NCBI GenBank assembly: GCA_965243175.1
Contig: OZ251532.1
Coordinates: forward strand, 4,464,001-4,528,000
Direction: 5' to 3'
Origin: VXYL01 sp965243175
Lineage (GTDB): Bacteria > Pseudomonadota > Gammaproteobacteria > Pseudomonadales > Azotimanducaceae
Length of the DNA: 64,000 nucleotides
The notes beneath the pieces are model-generated. The model was given only the letters and a program-made list of their open reading frames with translations. It searched no databases and was not told the DNA's origin. The number at the start of each line of letters is the position of its first letter. Within the stretch, counting starts at the first letter, position 1. A program made the position numbers and the translations under genes. Of this stretch, positions 8,333 to 16,233 are shown piece by piece.

Positions 8333-9271
8333 GTGACGCAGCCGGACGACTCCCGCCGCACCACGCGGCGGCGCGTCTCGATGGCGCTTGTCGCCGCTGT
8401 TCTCGCCAGCGCTCCGCTCGCCACCGGCGTGGAGCGCGTCGGCAGCGTGACCCATCCCGGGCTTCCCGAAGTCAGCGGCATCGTCAAGTCCGAACGTGGC
8501 GACTTCTACTGGGTCCACAACGACAGCGGCAACAGCGCCGCCCTGTTCGCCATCGACGCCGCTGGCGTTCCCCTCGTCCCGCCGTGGCTCGGCATCGCCG
8601 CCGAGGACTGGCAAGGCCACGTCATCGACCACGCCACCAACGCCGACTGGGAAGCCATTGCGCTCGCCGACGGCACGCTCTACATCGCCGACGTCGGCAA
8701 CAACGGCAACGCCCGCCGCGACCTCGGCGTCTACGTCGTCAACGAACCGGATCCCCGCGCCGTGCAGCGCATGAAGGCGCTCAAGTACCTCCCCCTGCGC
8801 TATCCCGACCAGCAGGCCCACCCCGGCGACGTCTGGCACTTCGACTGCGAAGCCGTCTTCGTAGCCGACGGCAAGCTGCACTTCATCACCAAGCACCGCC
8901 GTTCGCGCCGCATCGGCGAGTTCGAGCCCGGCGCGAAGCTGTATCGCCTGGACACCCAACACGTGGACGAAGAAAACGTCCTCACCCTAGTCGGCCACCA
9001 CGACGACATCGCCGTCGTCACCGGCGCCGACATCTCCCCCGACGGCAACCGCTTGGCAGTCGCCACCTACACCGCCCTATGGATCTTCGACCACCCCGAA
9101 GAAGGCGAAAACTGGCTCGCCGGCCGCGCTTGGAAACTCGACCTCCCGCAGAACATCTGGCAACGCCAACTCGAAGCCATCGCCTGGCAAAACCCCTCGA
9201 CCCTGCTGCTCATCAACGAGAAGCGCGACATAATGCGCACGCTGGTCGCCGACTTCAGCCCGGCCCCATGA
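8333..9271 (+). CDS. Secreted beta-propeller-like protein of unknown function
   Basis: This 312-residue protein starts at GTG 8333; ATG 8381 is an in-frame alternative. An Arg-rich n-region and a hydrophobic stretch (MALVAAVLASAPLATG) indicate export. The mature protein contains recurring propeller-like pieces: SGIVKSERGDFYWVHNDSGN, WEAIALADGTLYIADVGNN, HFDCEAVFVADGKLHFITKH and ISPDGNRLAVATY. HNDSGN and the D-rich turn IADVGNNGN are typical of six-bladed, metal-binding propellers, but I do not recognise a characterised enzyme. It follows the Tat-leader gene by 42 bases in the same direction and is probably part of that transcription unit. Confidence 0.6.
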   Translation: MTQPDDSRRTTRRRVSMALVAAVLASAPLATGVERVGSVTHPGLPEVSGIVKSERGDFYWVHNDSGNSAALFAIDAAGVPLVPPWLGIAAEDWQGHVIDHATNADWEAIALADGTLYIADVGNNGNARRDLGVYVVNEPDPRAVQRMKALKYLPLRYPDQQAHPGDVWHFDCEAVFVADGKLHFITKHRRSRRIGEFEPGAKLYRLDTQHVDEENVLTLVGHHDDIAVVTGADISPDGNRLAVATYTALWIFDHPEEGENWLAGRAWKLDLPQNIWQRQLEAIAWQNPSTLLLINEKRDIMRTLVADFSPAP

Positions 9272-9362
9272 GGCTCGACTGGCCGCTTGGCCGATTCCTT
9301 CGAGCACCGCCGTTCGTGCATCCCGAGCCCATATGCGCGACATCGACCCTTCAGATTGATGC

Positions 9363-9391
9363 TTGATGTTGTGTGCGTGATGCGCTAAGGT
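9363..9391 (+). promoter_or_regulatory. Possible promoter of the toxin-antitoxin pair
   Basis: TTGATG at 9363-9368 and TAAGGT at 9386-9391 are separated by 17 bases, 32 bases before the antitoxin ATG. The boxes match the sigma70 consensus imperfectly. Confidence 0.35.
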
Positions 9392-9423
9392 CGCCCGACA
9401 TTGGCTCCCAAAGGCGGCCTTGG

Positions 9424-9663
9424 ATGCGAACCACGCTGAATATCGACGAGGATGTTCTGGCGGCAGCGAAGGAACTGGCGCGGCGCCAGCGCAAGACTGC
9501 TGGCAAGTTGGCTTCCGAGCTGATGCGGGAGGCGCTGCAGAACCGTGCGAAGGAGGCAGCGACGGTCGCAAAAGGTCGGCATGGGTTCCGGCCGATCCCG
9601 GCAGGACGATCGCCGGTCAGCAACGAACTCGTCAACGAGATGCGCGACGAACTGGGGATATAG
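9424..9663 (+). CDS. Ribbon-helix-helix antitoxin (VapB-like)
   Basis: This 79-residue protein begins MRTTLNIDEDVLAAAKELA, the beta-strand/helix opening of ribbon-helix-helix antitoxins that bind their own promoter as dimers. A helix with LASELMREAL follows, then a flexible Pro/Arg-rich tail (GFRPIPAG) that would cover the toxin active site. The start is placed at 9424 because the upstream extension in frame is not part of the fold. The stop is four bases before the toxin start, the usual antitoxin-first arrangement. Confidence 0.82.
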   Translation: MRTTLNIDEDVLAAAKELARRQRKTAGKLASELMREALQNRAKEAATVAKGRHGFRPIPAGRSPVSNELVNEMRDELGI

Positions 9664-9667
9664 AGGC

Positions 9668-10096
9668 GTGTTCTCGCTGTTGGACGTGAACATCCTGATC
9701 GCGTTGCTTGACGAGAACCACCTTCACCATTCGGTGGTCTGCGGCTGGCTGGACGACCACATCGACGATGGCTGGGCGTCTTGCCCGATCACGCAAAACG
9801 GCTGCGTTCGCATTCTGTCGCAACCTTCCTACCCCAATCCCCTTGGCGTCGCGGATGCCATCGGCCTGCTGCGCGAAGCCACTTCCACGCAACACCACCG
9901 CTTCGTAGCCGACGACGCGAGCCTTCTCGATTCGGCGTTGGTCGAACGCCAGCAGCTGTTGAGCGCCCGCCAAATTACCGACGTCTATCTTCTTGCGCTT
10001 GCCGTCGCGCATGACATGCGGTTCGTCACGCTCGACAGGTCGGTCTCTGCCAACGCGGTATTGGACGCGGACGAACAATCGCTGATCGTCCTCTGA
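9668..10096 (+). CDS. PIN-domain ribonuclease toxin (VapC-like)
   Basis: This 142-residue PIN-domain protein starts at GTG 9668, four bases after the antitoxin stop. The opening FSLLDVNILIALLDENHLHH carries the first catalytic Asp, and TDVYLLALA and FVTLDRS near residues 104-126 carry the later acidic residues. Such toxins cleave specific RNAs, often tRNA or rRNA, when the antitoxin is degraded. The length is typical for a VapC. It sits immediately upstream of the restriction/ATPase/TOPRIM/methylase operon, with 56 bases between toxin stop and the preferred restriction-gene start, so the pair may act as a guard of that locus. Confidence 0.85.
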   Translation: MFSLLDVNILIALLDENHLHHSVVCGWLDDHIDDGWASCPITQNGCVRILSQPSYPNPLGVADAIGLLREATSTQHHRFVADDASLLDSALVERQQLLSARQITDVYLLALAVAHDMRFVTLDRSVSANAVLDADEQSLIVL

Positions 10097-10116
10097 GATC
10101 GGCGAAAGACCCCCTC

Positions 10117-10122
10117 TATAAT
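10117..10122 (+). promoter_or_regulatory. Possible -10 box of the restriction operon
   Basis: There is a perfect TATAAT 31 bases before the preferred start at 10153. No good -35 box is present at the right distance, so it is only a candidate. If used, transcription would begin near 10129. Confidence 0.3.
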
Positions 10123-10152
10123 CACCCGTACCTGAGTATGGCCCGAGGCGGC

Positions 10153-13100
10153 ATGGCCGACTTCCACGAACAGCCCATCATCAACTCGCCCTACGAGCGG
10201 CCGGGCGAATACTGGGAGCTGGACGAGAACCGCCAGCCGACCAATACGCGCATCCCAAACCGCCGCCCCGCGGCGTTCGTGATCCCGGTGCCGAAACCGC
10301 GCAAGCAAAAGCGTCAACAAGCACAATTGGTGTTCGACCGTGCTGCCGCGGAAGTCAGCAGCGACAGCCAGCGCTACGATTTGGATGCCCATATCAACGG
10401 CTTGCGCCGGCAACTGGACGCATGGCGGCAGCTGCCGGCGCAACAGTGGCGGGTGACGCCGCAGACCGCGCGGCTGCTGCAACACTGGCGAGACCACCCC
10501 TTCAACGGCATCCGGCCGTTCTTCTGCCAAGTGGAGGCGGCGGAAACGGTGATCTGGCTCACCGAGGTCGCACCGAACCTTGGCCGCGAAGCCCGCAACA
10601 TCCTCAAGCACATCCAAGATGCCAACGACGGGGCGAATCCGGGCCTCTCGCGGCTGGCGTTGAAGCTGGCCACCGGCGCCGGCAAGACCACGGTGATGGC
10701 AATGCTCATCGCATGGCAGACGGTGAATGCCGTGCGGCATCCGGGCAGCAATCGCTTCACGCGAGGCTTCCTGGTCGTAACGCCGGGCATCACCATCCGT
10801 GAACGCCTGCGGGTGCTGCAACCCAACGACCCGGACAGCTACTACCAAGCGCGCGAGCTGGTGCCCCAGGACATGCTGCCGGATCTGCGCCGCGCCACCA
10901 TCGTCATCACCAACTACCACGCTTTCATCCGCCGCGAGCGCATGCAGCTATCGAAAGGCAGCCGCACCTTGCTGCAAGGCCACGGGCCGGATCTGCGAAC
11001 GCAGGAGACGCAAGGTCAGATGCTGCGCCGCGTGATGCCGGAACTGATGGGCATGAAGCGCATCCTGGCGTTCAACGACGAAGGCCATCATTGCTACCGG
11101 CTGCGCCCGCCGGAGGACGTCGAGGAAGGCGATCTCAAGGGCGAGGAAGGCGACGAAGCCAAGCGCAATCAGGAAGCTGCCAAGGTGTGGATTTCCGGCT
11201 TGGAAGCCGTGAACGCCAAGCTGGCGCTGAGCAGCGTGATCGACCTTTCCGCCACGCCTTTCTTCCTGCGCGGCTCCGGCTACGCCGAAGGCACCCTGTT
11301 CCCGTGGACCGTGTGCGACTTCTCGCTGCTGGACGCTATCGAATGCGGCATCGTCAAGCTGCCCCGTGTGCCAGTGGCGGCCAACGCAAAGAGCGCCGAG
11401 ATCGACGAGATGCCCGTGTATCGCAACCTCTGGGAGCACATCGGGCAGGAGATGCCGAAGAAGGGTCGCCGTAGCAAAGCCAATGCGCTGGACCCATTGG
11501 CGCTGCCTGTACGCCTGAAAAGCGCCCTCGCCGCGTTGTACGGACACTACGAGCAGGTGTTCGCCGCATGGCAGGACGCACAGATCGACGTGCCGCCGTG
11601 TTTCATCGTCGTGTGCAACAACACGGCCACGTCCAAGCTCGTCTACGACTACATCGCTGGCTTCCATCGGCAAGGCAACGATGGATCGGAGACCTTGGTG
11701 CAAGGCCAACTGGAACTCTTCCGCAACTTCGACGAAACCGGCGCCGCCTATCCGCGTCCACGCACGCTGCTGATCGACAGCGAGCAACTGGAATCAGGCG
11801 CCGGGCTGGACGCCAACTTCCGCCAGTTCGCTAGGGACGAAATCGAGCGCTTCCGGCGCGAAGTGGTGGAACGCACGGGCCAAGGCCGCCGCGCCGAGGA
11901 CTTCACGGACGAAGAGCTTCTACGCGAGGCGATGAACACCGTCGGCAAGGCCGGCAGGCTGGGCGGCGAAACGCGCTGCGTGGTGTCCGTCTCCATGCTC
12001 ACCGAGGGTTGGGACGCCAGCACGGTCACGCATGTTCTCGGCGTGCGCGCCTTCGGTACGCAACTGCTGTGCGAGCAAGTGGTGGGCCGCGCGCTGCGCC
12101 GCCAGTCCTACGAACTGAACGAGGCGGGCCGCTTCAACGTGGAGTACGCGGACGTCCTCGGCATCCCCTTCGACTTCACCGCTGAACCGACCATCGTGAA
12201 GCCGCAGCCGCCGCGCAACACCGTGCAGGTGCAGGCCGTCAGTCCGGATCGAGACGCCTGCGCGATTAGCTTCCCGCGCGTGGCCGGCTATCGGGTGGAA
12301 CTTCCCCAAGAACGTCTGACCGCGACGTTCAACGACGACTCCACGATGGAGCTGACGCCCGATCTCGTGGGTCCGACAGAGACGTCGAACGAAGGCATCC
12401 TCGGCGAGAGCGCTCTGCTCACTCTCGCGCACACCGCCTCCACCCGCCAAGCCACGGTGGCCTACCACCTTGCCAGGAATCTGGTGGAAACCAAGTGGCG
12501 GGACGCCGACGGCACCCCGGAACTGCATCTCTTCGGGCAACTCAAACGCATCGCCTCGCAGTGGCTCCACAGCCACCTAGTCTGCCGCGGCGGCACCCAT
12601 CCCGCGCAACTCCTCTACAAGCAGTTGGGGGATGAGGCCTGCGAACGCATCACCGACGCCATCGTGCGCAAGAACATCGAGAGCCGCCCCGCCACGGTGG
12701 TGCTGGATCCCTACAACCCGTTCGGTTCCACGGCCGACGTGAACTTCGCCACCTCCAAGGAGACCTACCGCACCGATTCCCGCCGCTGCCACGTAAACTA
12801 CGTGGTCTGCGACAGCGGCTGGGAGGCCGAGTTCGCCCGCACCATCGAAGCCCATCCCAAGGTGTACGCCTATGTGAAGAACCAAGGGCTCGGCTTCACC
12901 GTGCCGTACCGCTTCGGCGACGAAGCCCGCACCTACCTGCCGGACTTCATCGTGCTGGCCGACGATGGCCACGGCGACGACGACCTGCTGCATCTGGTGG
13001 TGGAAGTGAAGGGCCGTCGCCTAGAGGACGCCAAGGTGAAGAAGGAGACGATGGAGACGCAGTGGGTGCCGGGCGTGAACCGCTTGCGCGAGCACGGGCG

Positions 13101-13188
13101 CTGGAAGTTCGTTGAGCTTCGAGACGTGTACAGTATGCGGGAGGAGTTGGACGCTGCGCTGGGAGGAGGACGAGTCGATGTCGGATGA
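10153..13188 (+). CDS. Type III-like restriction helicase-endonuclease subunit (Res)
   Basis: This 1,011-residue protein has a superfamily 2 helicase core: Walker A LATGAGKTTVMAM near residue 173, a DExH-type box FNDEGHHC near 307, SATPFFLRGSG after it, and a motif VI-like QVVGRALRRQ near 640. A PD-(D/E)XK-type nuclease signature follows at the end (LPDFIVLADD, then LVVEVKGRR, about residues 928-958). This is the plan of type III restriction subunits: ATP-driven translocation plus cleavage, working with a modification partner. The partner is the methylase three genes downstream, not the adjacent gene. ATG 10153 is preferred because GAGGCGGC lies just upstream; ATG 10138 is in frame five codons earlier. 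The 3' end overlaps the next gene by 11 bases. Confidence 0.88.
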   Translation: MADFHEQPIINSPYERPGEYWELDENRQPTNTRIPNRRPAAFVIPVPKPRKQKRQQAQLVFDRAAAEVSSDSQRYDLDAHINGLRRQLDAWRQLPAQQWRVTPQTARLLQHWRDHPFNGIRPFFCQVEAAETVIWLTEVAPNLGREARNILKHIQDANDGANPGLSRLALKLATGAGKTTVMAMLIAWQTVNAVRHPGSNRFTRGFLVVTPGITIRERLRVLQPNDPDSYYQARELVPQDMLPDLRRATIVITNYHAFIRRERMQLSKGSRTLLQGHGPDLRTQETQGQMLRRVMPELMGMKRILAFNDEGHHCYRLRPPEDVEEGDLKGEEGDEAKRNQEAAKVWISGLEAVNAKLALSSVIDLSATPFFLRGSGYAEGTLFPWTVCDFSLLDAIECGIVKLPRVPVAANAKSAEIDEMPVYRNLWEHIGQEMPKKGRRSKANALDPLALPVRLKSALAALYGHYEQVFAAWQDAQIDVPPCFIVVCNNTATSKLVYDYIAGFHRQGNDGSETLVQGQLELFRNFDETGAAYPRPRTLLIDSEQLESGAGLDANFRQFARDEIERFRREVVERTGQGRRAEDFTDEELLREAMNTVGKAGRLGGETRCVVSVSMLTEGWDASTVTHVLGVRAFGTQLLCEQVVGRALRRQSYELNEAGRFNVEYADVLGIPFDFTAEPTIVKPQPPRNTVQVQAVSPDRDACAISFPRVAGYRVELPQERLTATFNDDSTMELTPDLVGPTETSNEGILGESALLTLAHTASTRQATVAYHLARNLVETKWRDADGTPELHLFGQLKRIASQWLHSHLVCRGGTHPAQLLYKQLGDEACERITDAIVRKNIESRPATVVLDPYNPFGSTADVNFATSKETYRTDSRRCHVNYVVCDSGWEAEFARTIEAHPKVYAYVKNQGLGFTVPYRFGDEARTYLPDFIVLADDGHGDDDLLHLVVEVKGRRLEDAKVKKETMETQWVPGVNRLREHGRWKFVELRDVYSMREELDAALGGGRVDVG

Positions 13189-15361
13189 ACAGCCGGAGCA
13201 GCCCCGGGGCAGGCGCCAGCGCGTGTCGCTGACCAGCCTCTACCTTGACCCGAACAACTTTCGGTTCGTGGATCATGGGGACTATCGTCCGGTCGCGGCG
13301 GAGGACGTGTTCAAGGCAGATGTGCAGCGTCGCACGATGAAGCTCGTGCTAGGCGACAACCTCGCGAACGTCGAAGACCTCGTGAAGAGCATCAAGGCGA
13401 ACGGTTGGCTGGACCTAGATCCCATCCTCGTGCAACGACAAGACGACCGACGCTACTTAGTCGTTGAGGGGAATCGGCGTGTCGCCACCCTCAAACACCT
13501 GCGAGCGCAATACGACGAAGGAGCCATCGATCTCGACCGCTTGAACCCAGACATCTTCACCCAACTGCCGGTGGCCTTGTACGACACCGCGGATGAGCGG
13601 AAACATCTGGTGATGATGGGTCTGCACCACATCAGCGGCAAGAAGCGCTGGCCGGCAGTGAACCGCGCACTGGCCATGAAGCGTCTACTCGTGCAATTCG
13701 ATGGCGACTCGGACGCCGTATGCCAGGCGCTTGGCGTGACCAAGCAGGACTTCAACCGCTCCATCAGGGCTCTCGCGCTAGTCGACGCCTACCGGGAGAG
13801 CGACTACGGCGACCAGTTCCAATCCGATCAGTACACGCTTTTCCGAGAGGTGCTGGGCAGGCCGCCGATCCGCAGATGGCTAGGCTGGAACAACGTGACC
13901 AGTGAAGCCGCCGACCAAGACAACCTCGATCGCCTGTTCAACTGGATGTCGAGAGTTGGGGGCGGAGAAGATAACGACGAAGATGTCCAGACGGATGCAG
14001 ACGTTGGCCCTGTGATCACCACGCTCGGCCATGTGCGAGAGCTCGCCAAGCTGATTGAAGACCCCAAGGCACTAGATCGCTTGGACGAGACCCGAAGCCT
14101 GCAGGAAGCAACGCTCTCTAGCGACCTCTTGGCAAAAGCCGACGTCGATCGCGCCTTCGCCACTTGTTCCGACGGAATACAGCGCTTGCACAGCCAAGCG
14201 CGTGAGCTGGACTCGGAAGATCTGGACAGAGTCGAGCAGTTGATCCGGCAGCTGCACGGAGTCTCCTTCGCGCACAAGAGACGGCCTGCCATGTCCGGCG
14301 AGAGGCTGCCTTGGCAACCATTCAACGAGTGGCCCCAGTGCCAGTTCTCCACCATTCAGGTCGGCCAGTATCGGGGCATCGACGGTTTGGCCATGGAAAA
14401 CCTTCGCCGCATCAATCTGATCGCCGGCGTCAACAACGCTGGCAAGACCTCCGTGTTGGAGGCGATCCATCTGCTCGCCCATCAGAACGACGAGCTTGCG
14501 CTCTTCGATGCCATACGCTGGCGTGGTCGCTTGGAAGGCGAACCCAGCCCATTGTGGTTCGTAGAGCAAGTCCCACCGCGCATTCACATTGTCGGAACCT
14601 TCGACAGACTGCCGGACAACGCAGCCAGGTTGACCATCGAGCGTGTGGACGACCCCGGCAACGACATCAAGGACCAAACGTCGTTTCTATCACGACTTTT
14701 GATCGAATCGCGGTACGCAGGGCAGACGCACAACTCCGACGTCGCCATCTTCTCAGACTGGCCGCAACGGACGCACTTCGAGGGGCGCCACTGGCTTTGC
14801 CGCTCCGCGCTCACCAGCTCCTTCGGCGTCAACCACCAAGATGCTCTGGTGAAGGCCAACGAAGCGGCTTTGGAAGCTGGCACGAAAGCGAAGGTGATCG
14901 ACTTCATCAAGGAACACGTCGACTCGCGCCTGATCAACATCGAGCTCGCGGACGAGCACCGCCGTTTCTTGGTGACCCATCTCGACTTCGAGCGAGCCTC
15001 TGACCTATCGTCGTTCGGCGACGGGCTTCGGCGTGTGTTCGAAATCGGTCTGCTGTTCGCCAGCGTTCGCGGCGGCGTACTTCTGATCGACGAGTTCGAG
15101 AGCGCGATTCACCCGCGGCTGCTGCGTGCGTTCTCGCATGTGGTTCAAGAACTCGCAGTCGAACATAACGTGCAGGTATTCCTCACGACGCACAGCAAGG
15201 AGGCGTTGGATGCCTTCCTTCTGAACGACTACGCTACAGCGGACATCGCCGGTTATGCCATCTGCCGTAACGACGACGGTGTTGGCGTTCGGCGCTTCGA
15301 CGGTGAAAAGCTCGTGCGGCTGCACAAGGCTTTGGACTTCGATCTTCGGGGCATGATGTGA
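13178..15361 (+). CDS. ParB-like N-domain fused to an OLD/SMC-type AAA ATPase
   Basis: This 727-residue protein starts at ATG 13178 behind GGGAGGAGGA (13161-13170), inside the end of the restriction gene. Residues about 20-120 look like a ParB/sulfiredoxin-type domain, with VEGNRRVATLKHLRAQ as the signature. The C-terminal half is an ABC-like ATPase: Walker A GVNNAGKTSVLEAIHLL near 420 and Walker B GGVLLIDEFESAIHP near 636. SSFGDGLRRVFEIG resembles the signature loop, and VFLTTHSKEALDAF the switch His. This ATPase type is known from OLD-family nucleases and from ATPase-nuclease defence pairs such as Gabija and PARIS. Fusion to a ParB-like domain inside a restriction-modification operon is unusual. 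Its stop overlaps the next start. Confidence 0.82.
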   Translation: MSDEQPEQPRGRRQRVSLTSLYLDPNNFRFVDHGDYRPVAAEDVFKADVQRRTMKLVLGDNLANVEDLVKSIKANGWLDLDPILVQRQDDRRYLVVEGNRRVATLKHLRAQYDEGAIDLDRLNPDIFTQLPVALYDTADERKHLVMMGLHHISGKKRWPAVNRALAMKRLLVQFDGDSDAVCQALGVTKQDFNRSIRALALVDAYRESDYGDQFQSDQYTLFREVLGRPPIRRWLGWNNVTSEAADQDNLDRLFNWMSRVGGGEDNDEDVQTDADVGPVITTLGHVRELAKLIEDPKALDRLDETRSLQEATLSSDLLAKADVDRAFATCSDGIQRLHSQARELDSEDLDRVEQLIRQLHGVSFAHKRRPAMSGERLPWQPFNEWPQCQFSTIQVGQYRGIDGLAMENLRRINLIAGVNNAGKTSVLEAIHLLAHQNDELALFDAIRWRGRLEGEPSPLWFVEQVPPRIHIVGTFDRLPDNAARLTIERVDDPGNDIKDQTSFLSRLLIESRYAGQTHNSDVAIFSDWPQRTHFEGRHWLCRSALTSSFGVNHQDALVKANEAALEAGTKAKVIDFIKEHVDSRLINIELADEHRRFLVTHLDFERASDLSSFGDGLRRVFEIGLLFASVRGGVLLIDEFESAIHPRLLRAFSHVVQELAVEHNVQVFLTTHSKEALDAFLLNDYATADIAGYAICRNDDGVGVRRFDGEKLVRLHKALDFDLRGMM

Positions 15362-16233
15362 AGAAGGCGGTGCTGGTGATCTGCGAAGGGTTGCACGATG
15401 TCATCTTCGTTCAACGGAGCTTGGGCGCAGTTGCGGGTTGCAATTGGTTTGATGGCACTGTCCAAGAGCTGCCTTCGCCGTTCGGGGGTGCCCCGCATCG
15501 CTCGCCCCGTGGGTTGATCGCGACGCGAATGGCGCGAGACGCCGAAAAACTCACGTTGCGTGAGACATCCTATTCGGTGCTGCCCCACTTCGAGTCCGCA
15601 GTCGTCGACAAGGGGGAACAGACTTACTTCATGCAGGTTCGCGCGGGCGGCGACGGGAAGGCTGATGCTGTCACGGACCTCCTCGGGGCTCTGGACGATT
15701 CCTTCGACGCCGGCCCTATGGACATTAGCAGAGAGTACGCGGTAGCGTTCCTGTTCGATGCCAACGGCAGTGGTCTGCGTCAGAGAGTTGAGACCTTCCG
15801 TGCTGCCTACGAGCGACATTTTGGGAGCTTGGCAAGTGCCGGCCACGCTCGTTGGCTACGCACGACTAACTGCCACGTTGGCATGTTCGTGTTCCATAGG
15901 TCGCCCGAGGAGCCCTTCGGTACCCTCGAAGATCACTTGGCCCCGATGGCGAAGGCCACTTGGCCCGAATACTACGGCGGTGCCCGCGCCTTCATTGACG
16001 ACAACAGACGTGACGGCGACGCTCCGTCAACAAGCAGCGCGCGCCGGCTGAAGGCCATCATCACTGCCGCTGCGCAGTTCGATCATCCCGGCGCACCGCT
16101 CTCAACGGCCGTCGCGCGCTGCGGCATCCCGCGTGAGCAGTTCGAGCAGTGCGAACTCAGCCACGACTTGGCGCGCTTCCTCCAAGGCGTGCCTTGGGAG
16201 GACAACGAGAACCAGCCCACAGAGGCCCACTGA
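15358..16233 (+). CDS. TOPRIM-like putative nuclease partner of the ATPase
   Basis: This 291-residue protein starts at GTG 15358, overlapping the ATPase stop by four bases, so the two are coupled. The N-terminus KKAVLVICEGLHDVIFVQ gives the EGxxD element of TOPRIM domains, and YAVAFLFDANGSG near residue 126 provides the acidic DxN-type element. OLD-family proteins carry ATPase and TOPRIM in one chain; here they are on separate neighbouring genes, as in PARIS-type systems. No other domain is recognised. Nuclease activity is inferred from the motifs and partner only; the strict DxD of canonical TOPRIM is not seen, which lowers confidence. The stop overlaps the methylase ATG (TGATG). Confidence 0.65.
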   Translation: MKKAVLVICEGLHDVIFVQRSLGAVAGCNWFDGTVQELPSPFGGAPHRSPRGLIATRMARDAEKLTLRETSYSVLPHFESAVVDKGEQTYFMQVRAGGDGKADAVTDLLGALDDSFDAGPMDISREYAVAFLFDANGSGLRQRVETFRAAYERHFGSLASAGHARWLRTTNCHVGMFVFHRSPEEPFGTLEDHLAPMAKATWPEYYGGARAFIDDNRRDGDAPSTSSARRLKAIITAAAQFDHPGAPLSTAVARCGIPREQFEQCELSHDLARFLQGVPWEDNENQPTEAH

